Shown: in pieces, positions 20,975 through 32,231 of the stretch
Numbering within the stretch: position 1 is the stretch's first letter
How the letters are laid out: each line of letters opens with the position of its first letter
Source of the DNA: Cryptomeria japonica
Lineage: Eukaryota > Streptophyta > Pinopsida > Cupressales > Cupressaceae
Length of the DNA stretch: 64,000 nucleotides
NCBI RefSeq assembly: GCF_030272615.1
Contig: NC_081414.1
Span: 6,831,001 to 6,895,000 of the forward strand
Direction: 5' to 3'
The notes under the pieces: generated by a model
Databases searched by the model: none
Seen by the model: only the letters and a program-made list of their open reading frames with translations
Told to the model about the DNA's origin: nothing
Made by a program: the position numbers and the translations under genes

Positions 20975-22172
20975 TGTAATGGACACCCTAGAATGCCCAA
21001 AAACTAAACCAGCCGCTAATAGGAATTTGGTCAAACAGTTTGCAGCCAACTCCTTATTTCACCGTTTAATGTTTAAACCCCTTATGGCTTCGGAAATAAA
21101 ATGCTTGTTTGCTTTTATGTCTTTGCATAGATTTGAAATCACATAACATGAACAAGAAGGAAACTACAAAAATATGCAAACTGAAGATTGAACTACTACT
21201 GATAAGATGTTATTTTCAGAATCAATAAATCAAATACATGGCAGATTATCAACTCACTAATTATTCCAGCATTATTGACATAATCCTCTAGCAATCATTT
21301 TCAATCTTGCTGCTACAGTGACATGAATAGTACCCACGTGAATAGTACCCACGTGAATAGTGTTGCGGCAATATTAATTTGTCTTCAATAGGTCCAATAT
21401 CTTCGTAAAATCATCTCCTCAAAATGGCATAAGCATCGGACAAGTAGGGAAGAAGATATGAACAAACATTAAATTTGCCTGTAGCTGGAAATGCACCCAA
21501 TCTGCCTGATAATGAAGCTAATAGCAATGGATTCCAAAGGCCAAACCCCAGGGGAATGACGTCTAGAAAGTCACAAGAGAGGATAGACGTCCTCTAATGC
21601 CAAGAATGGATCTACAACTCACACATACCAATTCTTCTCATATTCAACATGCTGAATGAAGCCACAAAAGCTTCCTTTTATTCTTTCTCCAAGGGACGAC
21701 CCAACTCACTTGAGCAATGTGGGATAAAAGATGTGCAATATAAAACATATTAAAATATTCACTTATGTCTCCCTTGGGTGCCTCTTTGATTTGCACACAT
21801 CCCCATAAAATAAATATTAAAGTAACACTTTAATATTTTACAATTAAATTAAATGTTACTTTAATAACACTTCAGGCATTAAAATATATTAGCAATCGGA
21901 CTCCGAATAGCGCGAGTGATAGCTCGTTGGAAAGCTCTCGCCGAGGAGTATTGAATCCAATCACCAAAACTAACCTCCGTTGTGTCTTGTTGACTTACTA
22001 AAAATAGTAAGTATGCCTGAAACTAAGTAAATCAACTCTGTTTGGCCCAAACTAGAAATGACTAGGGCCAAAACACTCCAGGATCCCCTTAAACCCTTGT
22101 TAGCCCTCCGGACCATGTAGAGATAGGCTAATGCACATACACTTGGTCAACTACTAAAGTGGGGACATTACA
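20975..22172 (-). repeat. 5' LTR of the chromovirus
   Basis: 1198 bp, TGTAATGG...GGGGACATTACA on the plus strand. It pairs with 14962-16160 and is followed by the TSD AAAAC. Confidence 0.95.
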
Positions 22173-22584
22173 AAAACCTCTTAGAAACTCTCTCCTCTTG
22201 CTATCCAAAACTCGAACTTCCTGTGAAAAAATGAAAGAATGAAGTGTATTTGTATTGGAGTTCGAATTCTTCACAGAAGATCTTCTAAAATTTGTTTCTG
22301 ATTTGTCATTCATACATCGAACTTGGACATTCAATTAATGAGGCTCGATTTGAATCACTCAAAAAGTTTCCATTTTGAATTTTGAGTTGAGTTGAATCAC
22401 TTAAGAAAGTTCTGATTTCTAAAATGAAAGTTTCTATTTTGAATTTCTGTCTGCAAATCGAACTTAATCTTCAAATTTCCATGTTGAAAAACTTTCTAAA
22501 TTTGCCTTAGTTCGAACTTGATCAAGATCTTTGCTGACAGTATGAGGGAATATTCTTTTACTCCAAATTTAGCATGTTTCTTTG

Positions 22585-23385
22585 AGGGCGGACTTGGTTG
22601 ATTTCATGACCCAAACTTTGCTGATCAGATTTATCAATGTAGGGTGGGCTTTGCGGAATTCTTTCCCAGCCAAGGCGGAGTTGAGCAAAATCTTTCCATA
22701 TTGCAAGTATAGGGGTGGACTTGGCAACTTTCTTTCCCCAATGATGGCGGACTTCATAGCTTTCATTCCTTTCGCCAAGTTGATGAAGTGCTGATGTGGG
22801 GCGGACTTAGTCAATCCTTTGCACCTCTTTGCGTGTTGCCTCTTTAACCATTGGGTGGACTTGATCACACCTTTGCACCATATTCAATCTTCTTCAAGAC
22901 GGATTTAGTCATGTCTTTGCCCTTACCACATGGCAGACTTTCTTAACTTCATGCACCTTATACTCAATCAAGGGCGGGCTTGGTGAATGTTGGGAACCAA
23001 GGAGAGCGGACTTCATAAACTTCATGCCACATTGCCTGCTTGCTAGGCCAACTTGTCTTGACTTTGGAACCTTTCCCAAGCTAGGGCGGGGTTTGTCATC
23101 TTTGCTCCCTTCGTGACTCATCAAACACTTCTCCATAGGGCGGACTTGGCTAATTCTATGCACCATCTTCAATGCGGACTTCAACATGGACAGGAACCAT
23201 GGAGGGCGGACTTGGTAAAATTCATGCTCTTCAAACACTTGCTAATTCCTCCTTTCCTTAACTTGATGCATCTCATACAAAGGTGGACTTGAGGGGAGTT
23301 AAGAGCCTTTCACTAGCATGGCGGACTTCATCACTTCCTTGCACCTTCTTGTTCATTGTGGAACCATAGTGGGTGGACTTGGTGA
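22585..23385 (-). repeat. GGCGGACTT motif array in the subfamily-C LTR
   Basis: Nineteen or so degenerate copies of GGGCGGACTTGG, for example near 22586, 22745, 22798, 23006, 23138, 23205, 23318 and 23371, spaced about 30-75 bp. They occupy the part of the LTR that holds the hairpin array in subfamilies A and B. Spacer sequence is diverged. No hairpin is formed by the motif. Confidence 0.8.
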
Positions 23386-23992
23386 ATGTTTGGGAACCAA
23401 GGATCAAACTTTAAAATCTTCATAACTTGTGCAATTCTTGTCGGATCATCTTGAAATTTGAAAACTATACTCCATTCATCCATTGAATTCCTTGGGGTCC
23501 CTAAAATCTAGGAAATTAGCTTTTTGATCAAGACTCAAATTTTGGAGGATTTTGACGATTGTTTTCAGTTCATCTCAGTGCCAACAGTACAAACCCTAGA
23601 TCCCTTTCCAAAGCAAGGATCCCTTAAAAAATAGGAAAAAAAATTTTAAAACAGCCTTTTCGGGGATCGTACTCAAAATGTCAAAAACAAAACTTCCTAA
23701 AAAATAGGAAAAAGCAAAACTTTCTAAAAATAGAAAGTTGTCAAAATTAGCTCAAATCAATTGCGATCTTTGTCCTTTGGGCTTCCTAGACACAATGACA
23801 ACGTCTAGACTCTATTCTAACCATGACTTGCACACACTGACTCATAATGTTTAAAACTCAGGTCGTTCAAAACTGACAAACTTTGGCAATATTGATGCTA
23901 GAAGGTCACAAGGCTCTAACAAAAACCCTAAAAAGCAAAAACAAAAGGGGTCCCCATTTGCAATGGGGCGATGTGTGGAAAAGGTCATAACA

Positions 23993-24736
23993 CCACCAAG
24001 ACCGCTAATGCTAGTCTTTCCCGGCTTAACAAGCCAAATGCCCTAGCCATCACCTCTGACCACATCCGCCCCTCAATCTATGTATGTTTATCCCAATGCT
24101 CAGCAGGCAAGCACTTCCACTCCCTTCGCTCTAGCTGCAGAGGTTAACAATATGAAAAAATTTCTTAGAACCTTTTCAAATGAGATTATCAACCTTAAGA
24201 GGCGACAGACTCCCGCCAGACACCCTTTTCAAAATTACCAAAGCACAAGACCCCCTTACCAGAAAAACCAATATTAAGGAGGTGCGAAAGCTAATCAAAT
24301 TCAACCGAACAACCAACTTGTGCCTGTGCCTACCCCTTTGCAAACTTTACCTCCCAATAACAGCAAAGAATTGGTTGTGGGCCAAAATAACTTCACGGAT
24401 GACACCAATTCGTGGTGCTTCCCTTGCAATGACACTCATATGCCACGAAATTGTTCAAGAGGAAACTTGCAACAGAAAGTGGTTGAGCAAAGGAATCAAG
24501 GAATGAGCCAGGATACTGGAGCCTGTGCTTCTCCAGGTATTGATAATGCTTCACTTACCGCTCAAATGCAGGGCATGTCCTTAGAGCAAGAAGTCGAGAT
24601 CGTTCCGGATCACACTCTCTTTTCATGGATGCAGGAAGAGGAGATTGTCCTCACAAATGATGCTTCCACATCATCAGCCAAGATGCCACAAGTGCAATCT
24701 GATTATAACCTCCGCTCCAAGCGTTGGTTTACCTGA
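23993..24736 (+). pseudogene. gag: Tat-like element gag, C-terminal part
   Basis: Continues the gag cut at 12954. Frameshifts lie near 24060 and 24300. It contains a segment with NNMKKFLRTFSNEI, a Gln/Pro-rich linker and the zinc knuckle CFPCNDTHMPRNC (C-X2-C-X3-H-X4-C, one residue shorter than the common form). A TGA at 24734-24736 separates it from the protease frame, which follows in the same reading frame. Confidence 0.8.
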
Positions 24737-24742
24737 GAGCCT

Positions 24743-25430
24743 GTGATACAACAGCCGAAGGCTCCTGTTCCCACAATTCTTGACATAGTGGAGCAATTGA
24801 AGAAAGCTCCCGCGAATGTATCCCTATGGGATATCCTCACCAATCCTGAACAGAAAGACCGTTTGTGGGAGGCACTTGGTGAAACCGAAAAATTTTCTGC
24901 TGAGTTAGCAACAAATGAACCACACACAAAGAGCAATGGACCTGTTTCAGCAGACCAATAACGAACCCCAGTGGTACTTACCAATGAATGCCTTGAAGTT
25001 GCTGCTAACATGAGGGAAGGTAAGCCGAAACGCGATCCTTTCTTTTTGACTCTTATTGTTGGAGATAAGTTGCTCCACAACTTCATGATTGATTGTAGCG
25101 CTAGTACTACCATTATGCCTAAGCAACTAGCGGAAGTCATGAATTTAAAATATGCGCCTGTAAGTAGGGCAGTTATGCAATTAGATGGAAACAGAGTCCA
25201 GACTATAGGCATTATAAAAAGCCTTCCGCTCACTTTATTCGCTTGTCCTAGCATCACAGTAACCCAAGAAGTAGCAGTCATTGATATTCCCCTTGTTTTC
25301 AGCCTTTGTTTGTCCCGAGATTTCACTACGAAGGTCGAAGGATATCTCTCTTTAGATTGGTCTCACCTCATCCTTAGGACTAAGCATGGGGTTGAGTTGA
25401 AGATATTGTCTGAGCCTCTTCATTCAAAAC
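24743..25430 (+). pseudogene. pol: Tat-like element aspartic protease, active site altered
   Basis: A linker (EQLKKAPANVSLWDIL) precedes a TAA at 24959-24961, then ECLEVAANMREGKPKRDPFFL and the active-site region MIDCSASTTIMP. The expected D-S/T-G-A reads D-C-S-A: Gly is replaced by Ser and the residue after Asp is Cys, so catalysis is improbable. The TTIMP context is that of Tat/Athila-type proteases. Confidence 0.8.
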
Positions 25431-25699
25431 ACATAGCTAATGAAGCTATGATAAACTTTGAAGCTACCCACACATCCATTTCGGGAGAAGAAATGAGATG
25501 TGTAGAATTACTAGAAGATGAAGAGATAACTAGAGACCAATCCGCAAACCAAGAGGTTTTCCTGAATGAATTCATAGATGCAGATCCTTACGGGAATTAC
25601 CATGCCACTGGAATTGGAAAGTATGTGATTTTTGATGAAGATCCACCAGTTCCTAAAGTGTCAAAGGACTTGCAAGACAAAGAAAAAGAAAAAGAAGAC

Positions 25700-26130
25700 C
25701 TGACCTCTAAACTATGGACCCTCCACTTTGATGGTGCAAGATGTAAAACCGGATCCGGAGCAGGTATTTGTCTCACTTCGCCTTCCGGAGAACAAACCTT
25801 GAGCTCTTTCCATCTTCAGTTTGCCCATTCTAACAACGAGGCAGAATAAGAAGGTTTGGTTCATGGTTTAAGTCTTGCAAAGCGCCATGGGGTCAAGCAG
25901 CTGAGAGTTTGGGAAGATTCAGAGTTAGTCATCCATCAAGTCCGATGAATATCAACTGCAAAGCATGTCCGCATGCATTCATACCGCCATAGAGTTTGGG
26001 ACCTGATTGAGAGCTTTGAGGCTTTTAACATTCAAAGGATTCCCTAGAAGAAAAACGAAGCCGCTGATCGCATGGCCACAATAGGATCCCAGTTCGATCC
26101 CACATCAGAAATATTAGAAAATAAGCATTC
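25700..26130 (+). pseudogene. pol: Archaeal-type RNase H domain upstream of RT
   Basis: LHFDGARCKTGSGAGI (first Asp), NNEAE-stop-EGLVHGL (Glu), VWEDSELVIHQV (Asp) and NEAADRMA (last Asp) give the fold of the extra RNase H known from Tat-lineage plant retrotransposons. Three in-frame stops break it (25847-25849, and near 25946 and 26045). The domain lies between protease and RT, whereas in the Ogre/Retand elements I know of it follows the normal RNase H. Confidence 0.8.
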
Positions 26131-26299
26131 AATCTAGGTAATTGTCAGACCTGCTATACCCGACAATGACACTCATTGGCAAGTTTTTGAAAGCGATGAA
26201 CATATAGCTATATTCATCCAGCAATCCGGGGAGTTTGCAATCCAATTGCAGCCTAAGGTGGCCAAGGCATACCGCGACCAAGTGATCCAATTAAAGACA

Positions 26300-27384
26300 A
26301 ACTCCCGAAGGGCTTGATTACACTAGATAATCTTTTTGACTACGAAGATTCCAGAAATGATAAAAGGAAATTCACAGCAAATAAAGAGGATTACACTAAA
26401 CTCCATATTCGGGATGATCGGAAGCTCAAGGTAGGGAAAGATGTTGCCCAATGCAATAGAGACAGGCTAATCCATTTCGGCAACGAATATATGGGGGTAC
26501 TCGCATGGTAGTATGACGAGCTTTGGCAGTACAATCCAAAGGTAATCCAACATACAATTGAGCTGACTGAAGGAGCAAAGCTTGTCCGGCAAAAGCAACA
26601 TCTAGTCAATCCAAAGATAGAATCCTTGATGTCACAAAAGTTGCCAAAATTAATTGACTCTCGGATTATATGTCCGATTACGCATAGCACCTGGGTTTCT
26701 AACTCGGTGCCAGTCCGGAAAAAGAATGGAGATATCCACCTTTGTGTAGATTTTCGGGACCTGAATAAAGCATCCTTGAAGGACCATTATCCTTTGCCTC
26801 CAATGGAGCAGATTCTACATACAATAGTCGGGCCTGAAATGTCTTCTATGCTCGACGGCTTCTCCGGATACAACCAAGTCCTTGTCAAACCAAAGGATCA
26901 GCATAAAACCACGTTCACCACCAAATGGGGAACGTTCGCCTATCAAAAGATGCCTTTTGGGTTATCTAATGTTGGTGCTACTTTTCAGAGGGCCATGGAT
27001 ATAGCTTTCTGGGAGCTAATTAAAAAGATAATTCTTATTTACCTCGATGACTTGACAGTTTTTTCAAAGCACAAAGAAGATCACTTCGACCATTTGGAGC
27101 TAGTTTTCCAGAAGTGCCTGGAGTTTGGCATCTCTCTAAACCCTAAGAAATGCATCTTTGGTGTGCCTCAAGGGAAGTTGTTGGGACATGTAGTATCTAA
27201 AGAAGGAGTGTTGATCAACCCAGATCGTGTGAAAGCTATCAAAGAGCTTTCCTTATTGGTGAACAAGAAGGGTGTTCAACCTTTTTTGGGAAAGATCAAC
27301 TTCGTTAGCCAATTCATTTCCGATTTTGTTGGGATGGTAAAACCGATCACCCTTATGCTTAAAAAGGATATGCATTTCAAATGA
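26300..27384 (+). pseudogene. pol: Tat-like element reverse transcriptase
   Basis: A lead-in (KGLITLDNLFDYED, 26311-26515) ends in TAG; then SRIICPITHSTWVSNSVPV, LCVDFRDLNKASLKDHYPLP, LDGFSGYNQVLV, MPFGLSNVGATFQ and IYLDDLTVFSKH follow in order. The YXDD box is YLDD and intact. The frame is open from 26626 to 27384, where a TGA stands. Confidence 0.92.
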
Positions 27385-27900
27385 ACTCCAAAGGCCAAGG
27401 AAGCTTTTGAAAAGATTAAAGAGGCCATCTCATTTGCCCGTCTTAGTTAATCCGGATATGTCAAAGGATTTCCTCATGTACGTTTATGCTAGTGGTTTCA
27501 GTATTGTTGTTGTATTAACACAGAAGGACACACAAGGCACAGGGGAGCATCCAATTGCTTTCTATTCAAAAATGCTAAAAGCGTATGAAGTCAAGTATAA
27601 ATTTATTGAAAAACAAGCATTCGCCATTGTAAAAGGCTTGAAGAAGTTCAAGCATTTCATTGCTTGTAATAAGACAACTGTCTACGTGGCTCATCTCGCA
27701 GTCCGTGAATACATCATGGAAGGAGAAATCATAGAAAAGAGAGCCAATTGGATTACCAAGATCCTTGAGTATGACATTGATGTCAAGCCTACCAAGATAA
27801 TCCAAGGCAAGGGTCTCTGTGAATACTTAGCTCAGGAACTCGAGGATCTGGGAGAAGCTCAAGACGAGACTGTTGATGCATATAGAACCAAAGGAAAGAA
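27385..27900 (+). pseudogene. pol: Tat-like element RNase H (degenerate, tether-like)
   Basis: The region SKDFLMYVYASGFSIVVVL corresponds to the first RNase H strand, but the usual catalytic Asp is not present (YAS). IAFYSKMLKAYEVKY and ANWITKILEYDIDVKP follow. Loss of catalysis in this domain is typical of elements that carry a second, archaeal-type RNase H. Confidence 0.8.
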
Positions 27901-29150
27901 GTTGGATCGCTGATCGAAAAAATTTCATGCAAACTGGAAGTTTTCCTCCAAACTTCCCCGCAGAAAAGAAAAGATTCTACAGGTTGCAAAACAGCGGCTA
28001 TCGGTTGTTGGAAGGTGTCTTATTCAAGCGAAACTTTGATAGGGTTCTACTCCATTGTGTAGACAGACAGCAAGCCGAAAGGATTTTGCATGAATTTCAT
28101 AGCGGCCCCACAGGAGGTCATTTCTCGGCCAAAACAACTGTAATGAAAATCACCTACGCAGGCTATTATTGGCCCTCATTGTTTAAGGATGCACACACCC
28201 TTGTACGAAAATGCAAAGAATGCCAGTTCTACGTCGAAAAACACGGAAATGCAGCTATGCAGCTTAGGCCTATAATGGTTGATGAGCCTTTCGCCCAGTG
28301 GGGATTGGACTTTATAGGTATGATCAATCCACCATCTTTTGCTGGCCACAAGTGGATCCTCACTGCAACAGACTATTTCACACGATGGACAGAAGCAGTG
28401 CCGCTGAAGAACGCAACAGAAACTGAGATTTTGAGCTTCTTAGAGGAGCTAGTTACAAGGTTTCGTCCGCCGAGGACCATAATATCAGATAATGCTATGG
28501 CATTCACTGGCTCTAGAGTAACCCAGTTTGCTCTCAGCCAACATATTTATATTAAGACTTCTTCTAATTATTACCCGCAGGGAAATGGTCTAGCTAAGTC
28601 AACTAACAAAAATCTGATCAGACTCATCAAAAGAATCGGGGCCAAATATAAGAGAGAATGGCAATGCCATTTAAGGAGTGCGCTTTGGGTGGACCGAGTA
28701 ACTCCCAAACAAGTGCTAAAGAACTCTCCATACAAGCTTGTATACGCAAAAGAAGCTTTTTTCTCGATCTCGCTAGAGATTCCAGCCCTGTAGCTTCTAA
28801 AATCCCTTGAGATGGAAGAAAAGGAGCCTATGGAAGTAAGGTTGGCGGATCTCTTGGAATTGCAAGAAGAAAGAGAGGCGTCTTTTGAATCCCTCCAAAA
28901 TCGCCAGCAAATCGTGAAAAAATGGTTCGACAGAAAAAGTTCGGACCCTAGTTTTAAACAGGGGGATCTCTTCCTAAAGTATAATGAACACGATGCTAAG
29001 GCAAGACACCACGCCAAGTTTGACAACTTGTGGGAAGGCCCGTTCCACATTTTTGAGTGCAAAGGTTTTAACGCTTTCGTGTTGGAGACCTCACAAGGCG
29101 ATCTATTGGAGATCCCAGTCAATGGGATCCATCTCAAAGCTTTTCATTAG
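27901..29150 (+). pseudogene. pol: Tat-like element integrase
   Basis: HHCC region (HEFHSGPTGGH...CKECQFYVEKHG), core GLDFIGMINPP (Asp), IISDNAMAF (Asp) and YYPQGNGLAKSTNKN, where the catalytic Glu of the family motif GLAEST is Lys. A stop stands at 28791-28793 (PAL-stop), after which the frame goes on at 28812 with a coiled, charged segment and a GPY-like end (EGPFHIFECKG, IPVNGIHLKAFH) to the natural stop at 29150. The zinc region is well conserved. Confidence 0.9.
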
Positions 29151-29267
29151 GCTCTCCCTTGTTTTTACATGTAAATATTGTAAATAGAGTGTTTTCGGCT
29201 TGCTCGGAAGCCCCTTTTGTTCGCGGTTAATTCTTTTAGTGTTTAAGTTCTGAGTTGCTTTTGGACC
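29151..29267 (+). other. Tat-like element, untranslated DNA after pol
   Basis: T-rich, non-coding. It is interrupted at 29267 by the solo LTR and resumes at 33096, where about 190 bases separate the insertion from the antisense ORF. Confidence 0.6.
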
Positions 29268-29659
29268 TGTTGTGACGTTTTCACACATCGCCCCATTGCA
29301 AATGGGGACCCTTGCTTTTTAGGGTTTGTTTTTTGGTCTTTTAGGGTTTTGTTAGTTAGCCTTTGCATTTTAAGTGTTGTCGGGGAGATCAATAGGATAG
29401 CAAGTCTGGCTTGAGTGAAGTCCTAATCCTGAAATTTGGCTAAGTCTGGAATGTCCTGATCCTGAAATTTGGCTAAGTTTGGAAACTGAAAAACCTCAAA
29501 AAACTAGATTTTGCAATATAACTCCTGGAGGTCTGAAACCACTCTCAAACATCCTGAAAGTATATATGGAATATAACTTAAAGTATAAGAAAGAAGAAAG
29601 ATAGAAGGAAATGTCAATGTTATATTCCATAAAAATTATCCTCATGGAGAGTTCAAAAA

Positions 29660-30780
29660 GTCAAATTTCGCTCCTGTCCTTCACTGAGGATCCAGAGCGA
29701 AAAGCGCTCCTGTCCCTCTCCAAGGGTCCAAGGCGAATCGCTCATGTCCCTCACCAAGGGTCCAGAGCGAAAAAGCTTAGTGGAGTCATTCCTGACCTTG
29801 TTTGGACAAATTGAGACATCAAAGGCATGAAGGAGGATGTAATCAACCCATTGAAGATAGTTTTGAAAGTGAACAAGGCATCAATGAGCTCATAAAGGCC
29901 AGGGCGCTCCTGTCCCTCTCCAAGGGACCAGAGCGATTTTCCCTCAAGACAAGTTTTTGGCAAAAGGAAGGCAAGTTTCGCGTTTGATGTGGGTGAAGGA
30001 AGACGCAATCAATCCGTTGAAGATAATTTTCGAAGCTAGCAAAACACAAGTGAGCTTATAAATGCAAAATCGCTCCTGTCCCTCTCCCAGGGACCAGGGC
30101 GAAAAACTCATTAGCTAACCTTCCTCTCCAAATTCGGATGAATCCAAGTCAAGACGCAAGGTCAAAATGATGTTTAAAAGGTTTCACGGAGGAATGAAGT
30201 AACAAAGGCCATCAAGTTAATGAAAAAGGGCTAGGGCACTCCTGTCCCTCTCCAAGGGACCAGAGCGAAATGTTCAATATGCCTAATAGCCTAACGATTG
30301 AAATACCATTTCTCATTTTCACGACTTAAGATAAAATGGAGAAAGCATGTTTTGTGCCTTCAAGGTAATTCAAGGACGATGAGATCAAGAATTTGCACAA
30401 ACAACTAAATGGCGCTCCTGTCCTTCACTCAAGGACCAGGGCGAAAGTCTTTGGAAGGCACATTTTTGTCTTGGAAAGCAAGTTGGACATGCATAGAACG
30501 AACAACGAGGGTCATTGCTTACCTCCAAACTTGATTTGGCGATCTAAAGGACAAAGACCAAGGACAAAAGATGAAATCGCTCCTGTCCCTCACCAAGGGA
30601 CCACGGCGAAAATGCTTTAAAGTGCACTCATTTCAAAGATCGAATAAATTGAACTCAAAATTCTAAGTAAAAATGCCATCTTGGACGTCAAAAATGAGGT
30701 CTTGGACGTAAAAAACAAGAAGTGTGAGGTCCAAAAGGTATAGGCGCTCCTGTCCCTCTCCAAGGGACCAGAGCGATCTT
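29660..30780 (+). repeat. Hairpin-motif array in LTR copy B1 (9 units)
   Basis: Units start near 29667, 29705, 29739, 29905, 30071, 30237, 30413, 30578 and 30745; the last six are 165-176 bp apart. Outer arms CGCTC...GAGCG match subfamily A, but the inner arms are GTCCC...GGGAC instead of GACCC...GGGTC, so one base pair is exchanged with pairing kept. The intervening DNA is a diverged repeat: the CGTTGAAGATA and GAGCTYATAAA words recur about 165 bp apart. Confidence 0.9.
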
Positions 30781-31110
30781 GTTGATATCTATTATTTTCC
30801 CATGCTTGGGCGCCAATATCCTTCAAATTGCATTAAATGCCAAATTCAATAAAACCTTGAAATATTTTGAAATTAAATTGACATTTAATAAGTGCGCCTA
30901 ACATTTAATAATTAAGTTTGAGCCTAAAAATCGAATTTTTTAATTATAAAGGCATTTAAAATTAATTATTATTATTTTAAAATAAAATGGGAGCGCTTGG
31001 GGTATTATTTAATGTTATTTTTCAAGTCGGCCTCTCCTTTTATTTAATTCTTATTTATCTTTTGGCCTATTTTTCAAGTCGGCCTATGGGAAATGAAAGG
31101 ATGAGCCCCC

Positions 31111-31118
31111 ATATAAGA
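31111..31118 (+). promoter_or_regulatory. Putative TATA box 1 of LTR copy B1
   Basis: ATATAAG in the context CCCATATAAGAGAGG. The matching site in copy B2 is TATATAAG at 40469-40476. It lies about 340 bp after the hairpin array, so the array would be upstream promoter DNA (U3). Confidence 0.45.
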
Positions 31119-32149
31119 GAGGTGTGTTGAGCGATTTTAATCCATCATTCATTCATTCACACAAGTGCGATTTGGAGAAGCAAGGAAGGAGGTGTGAAAT
31201 TCATCTTGAAGGCTATTGGAGAGGCGTATTTCTTGCTAGATTGGAGGATAAATTCCAGATGTTTTGAAGGTGTTGAAGAAGCTAGTGGAAGATGGAGTTC
31301 TTTTCCAAGCTAAAGGGGGCGCATTTTGCTAAAGGGAGTCTTGATCTACATCTTGCCTAGCGAATTCTCCTATTTTTGCATCATTTCTTAGAGTTAATTC
31401 CCAAGTGGAGGTATGGCGTAATCACCTTGGCACCATTTTTTGAAGATTTAAATTTTGCTTTGAAAATCCTAAATTAGGAAATGATAACTCAAGATTTATC
31501 ATGAGGTTTCCTAAATTAAAATCTTGAATCTTCCTTTTAAAGTTTAATTTTTAGATTTCAAGATATATCATTAATTGTGAAATGTTGTGTAGGTATCAAG
31601 ATGGCGACTCCCAAGCTCGAAAGATCTACAAGTCGAAAGACTCTTCTCAAGGAAAATCAAGCCAGATCAAGGACGGTCTCCTCAAGGACGGTCTCATCAA
31701 GGACAAGGGCGACCTCCTCCAGTCTAGCATCGACAAGGACGGCCTTCTTTGGACTAACGTCATCAAGGGTGACTTCTCCAATCCAGTATTCAAGGGCGAG
31801 GTACATCATCATCCTGCAAATCAAGGACACAAGAAGTTAGAACAAGGGTTCATTGAAGAAGCAGATAGTTCCAGATGAATTAATTAAAGCTAGCTTCTCA
31901 ACAACATCAATTTGAATATCTACCAAGTTACAAGTGTCAGACGAGGTGGCATCCTAGTCATCACTTCTCCAATCAGTGTGATCCACCTCAGCATGTCCAG
32001 ATTCAATGTACCTAACTCATGGAAGGTGGCACAAACTCCGATGTACCTACCCCAGCTATCCATTGGTGGAATTTTCTAGAGAGGACATGTGTCCGAGCAA
32101 TACAATTTTATCATTGGTCAAGCATTAAATGTTATGTAATGGTTGTAAC

Positions 32150-32167
32150 AAACCCTAATTAGGGTTT
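32150..32167. promoter_or_regulatory. Perfect telo-box palindrome, copy B1
   Basis: AAACCCTAATTAGGGTTT, preceded by GTAACA. Sixty-four bases later comes TATA box 2. Confidence 0.65.
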
Positions 32168-32231
32168 TCATTGTTGAATCTTGGCCATTGATCTCGAATT
32201 GATCTAAGCCATCGAATTGTATTGAGGGCAC

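Larger units (their letters stand above)
14962..22172 (-). mobile_element. Complete chromovirus (Ty3/gypsy), non-functional
   Basis: Two LTRs of about 1.2 kb flank a 4.8-kb interior coding gag, protease, RT, RNase H, integrase and chromodomain on the minus strand. TSD AAAAC stands at 14957-14961 and 22173-22177. The primer-binding site fits initiator tRNA-Met. By my eye count the LTRs differ at roughly three dozen positions plus a few indels, about 3 percent, mostly transitions, so it is the best-preserved element here. The polyprotein is broken by in-frame stops, nearly all at expected CAG codons, and the integrase catalytic Glu reads Lys. Confidence 0.95.
12955..23992 (-). mobile_element. 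TGTTG-family solo LTR, subfamily C, split by a chromovirus
   Basis: The minus strand begins at 23992 TGTTATGACC with the conserved CACATCGCCCCATTGCAAATG block, and ends at 12955 with CAACA. The last 70 bases (AAGAGAGGATAAATTATC...GTACACCAACA) match the ends of the LTRs at 33090, 42573 and 44531. TSD CCACC stands at 12950-12954 and 23993-23997. Removing the nested chromovirus and one copy of its TSD (14962-22177) leaves about 3.8 kb, equal to the 3.8-kb copy B1. No internal element region is present, so this is a solo LTR, or a complete short element of unknown type. It interrupts a gag gene. Confidence 0.85.

Noticed and set aside
24703-25326. Minus-strand ORF of 207 codons
   Set aside because: Shadow of the protease frame on the plus strand.
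26626-27384. Pararetrovirus (caulimovirid) RT
   Set aside because: Downstream integrase, LTR-element context and Tat-type motifs identify a Ty3/gypsy retrotransposon; no movement protein seen.
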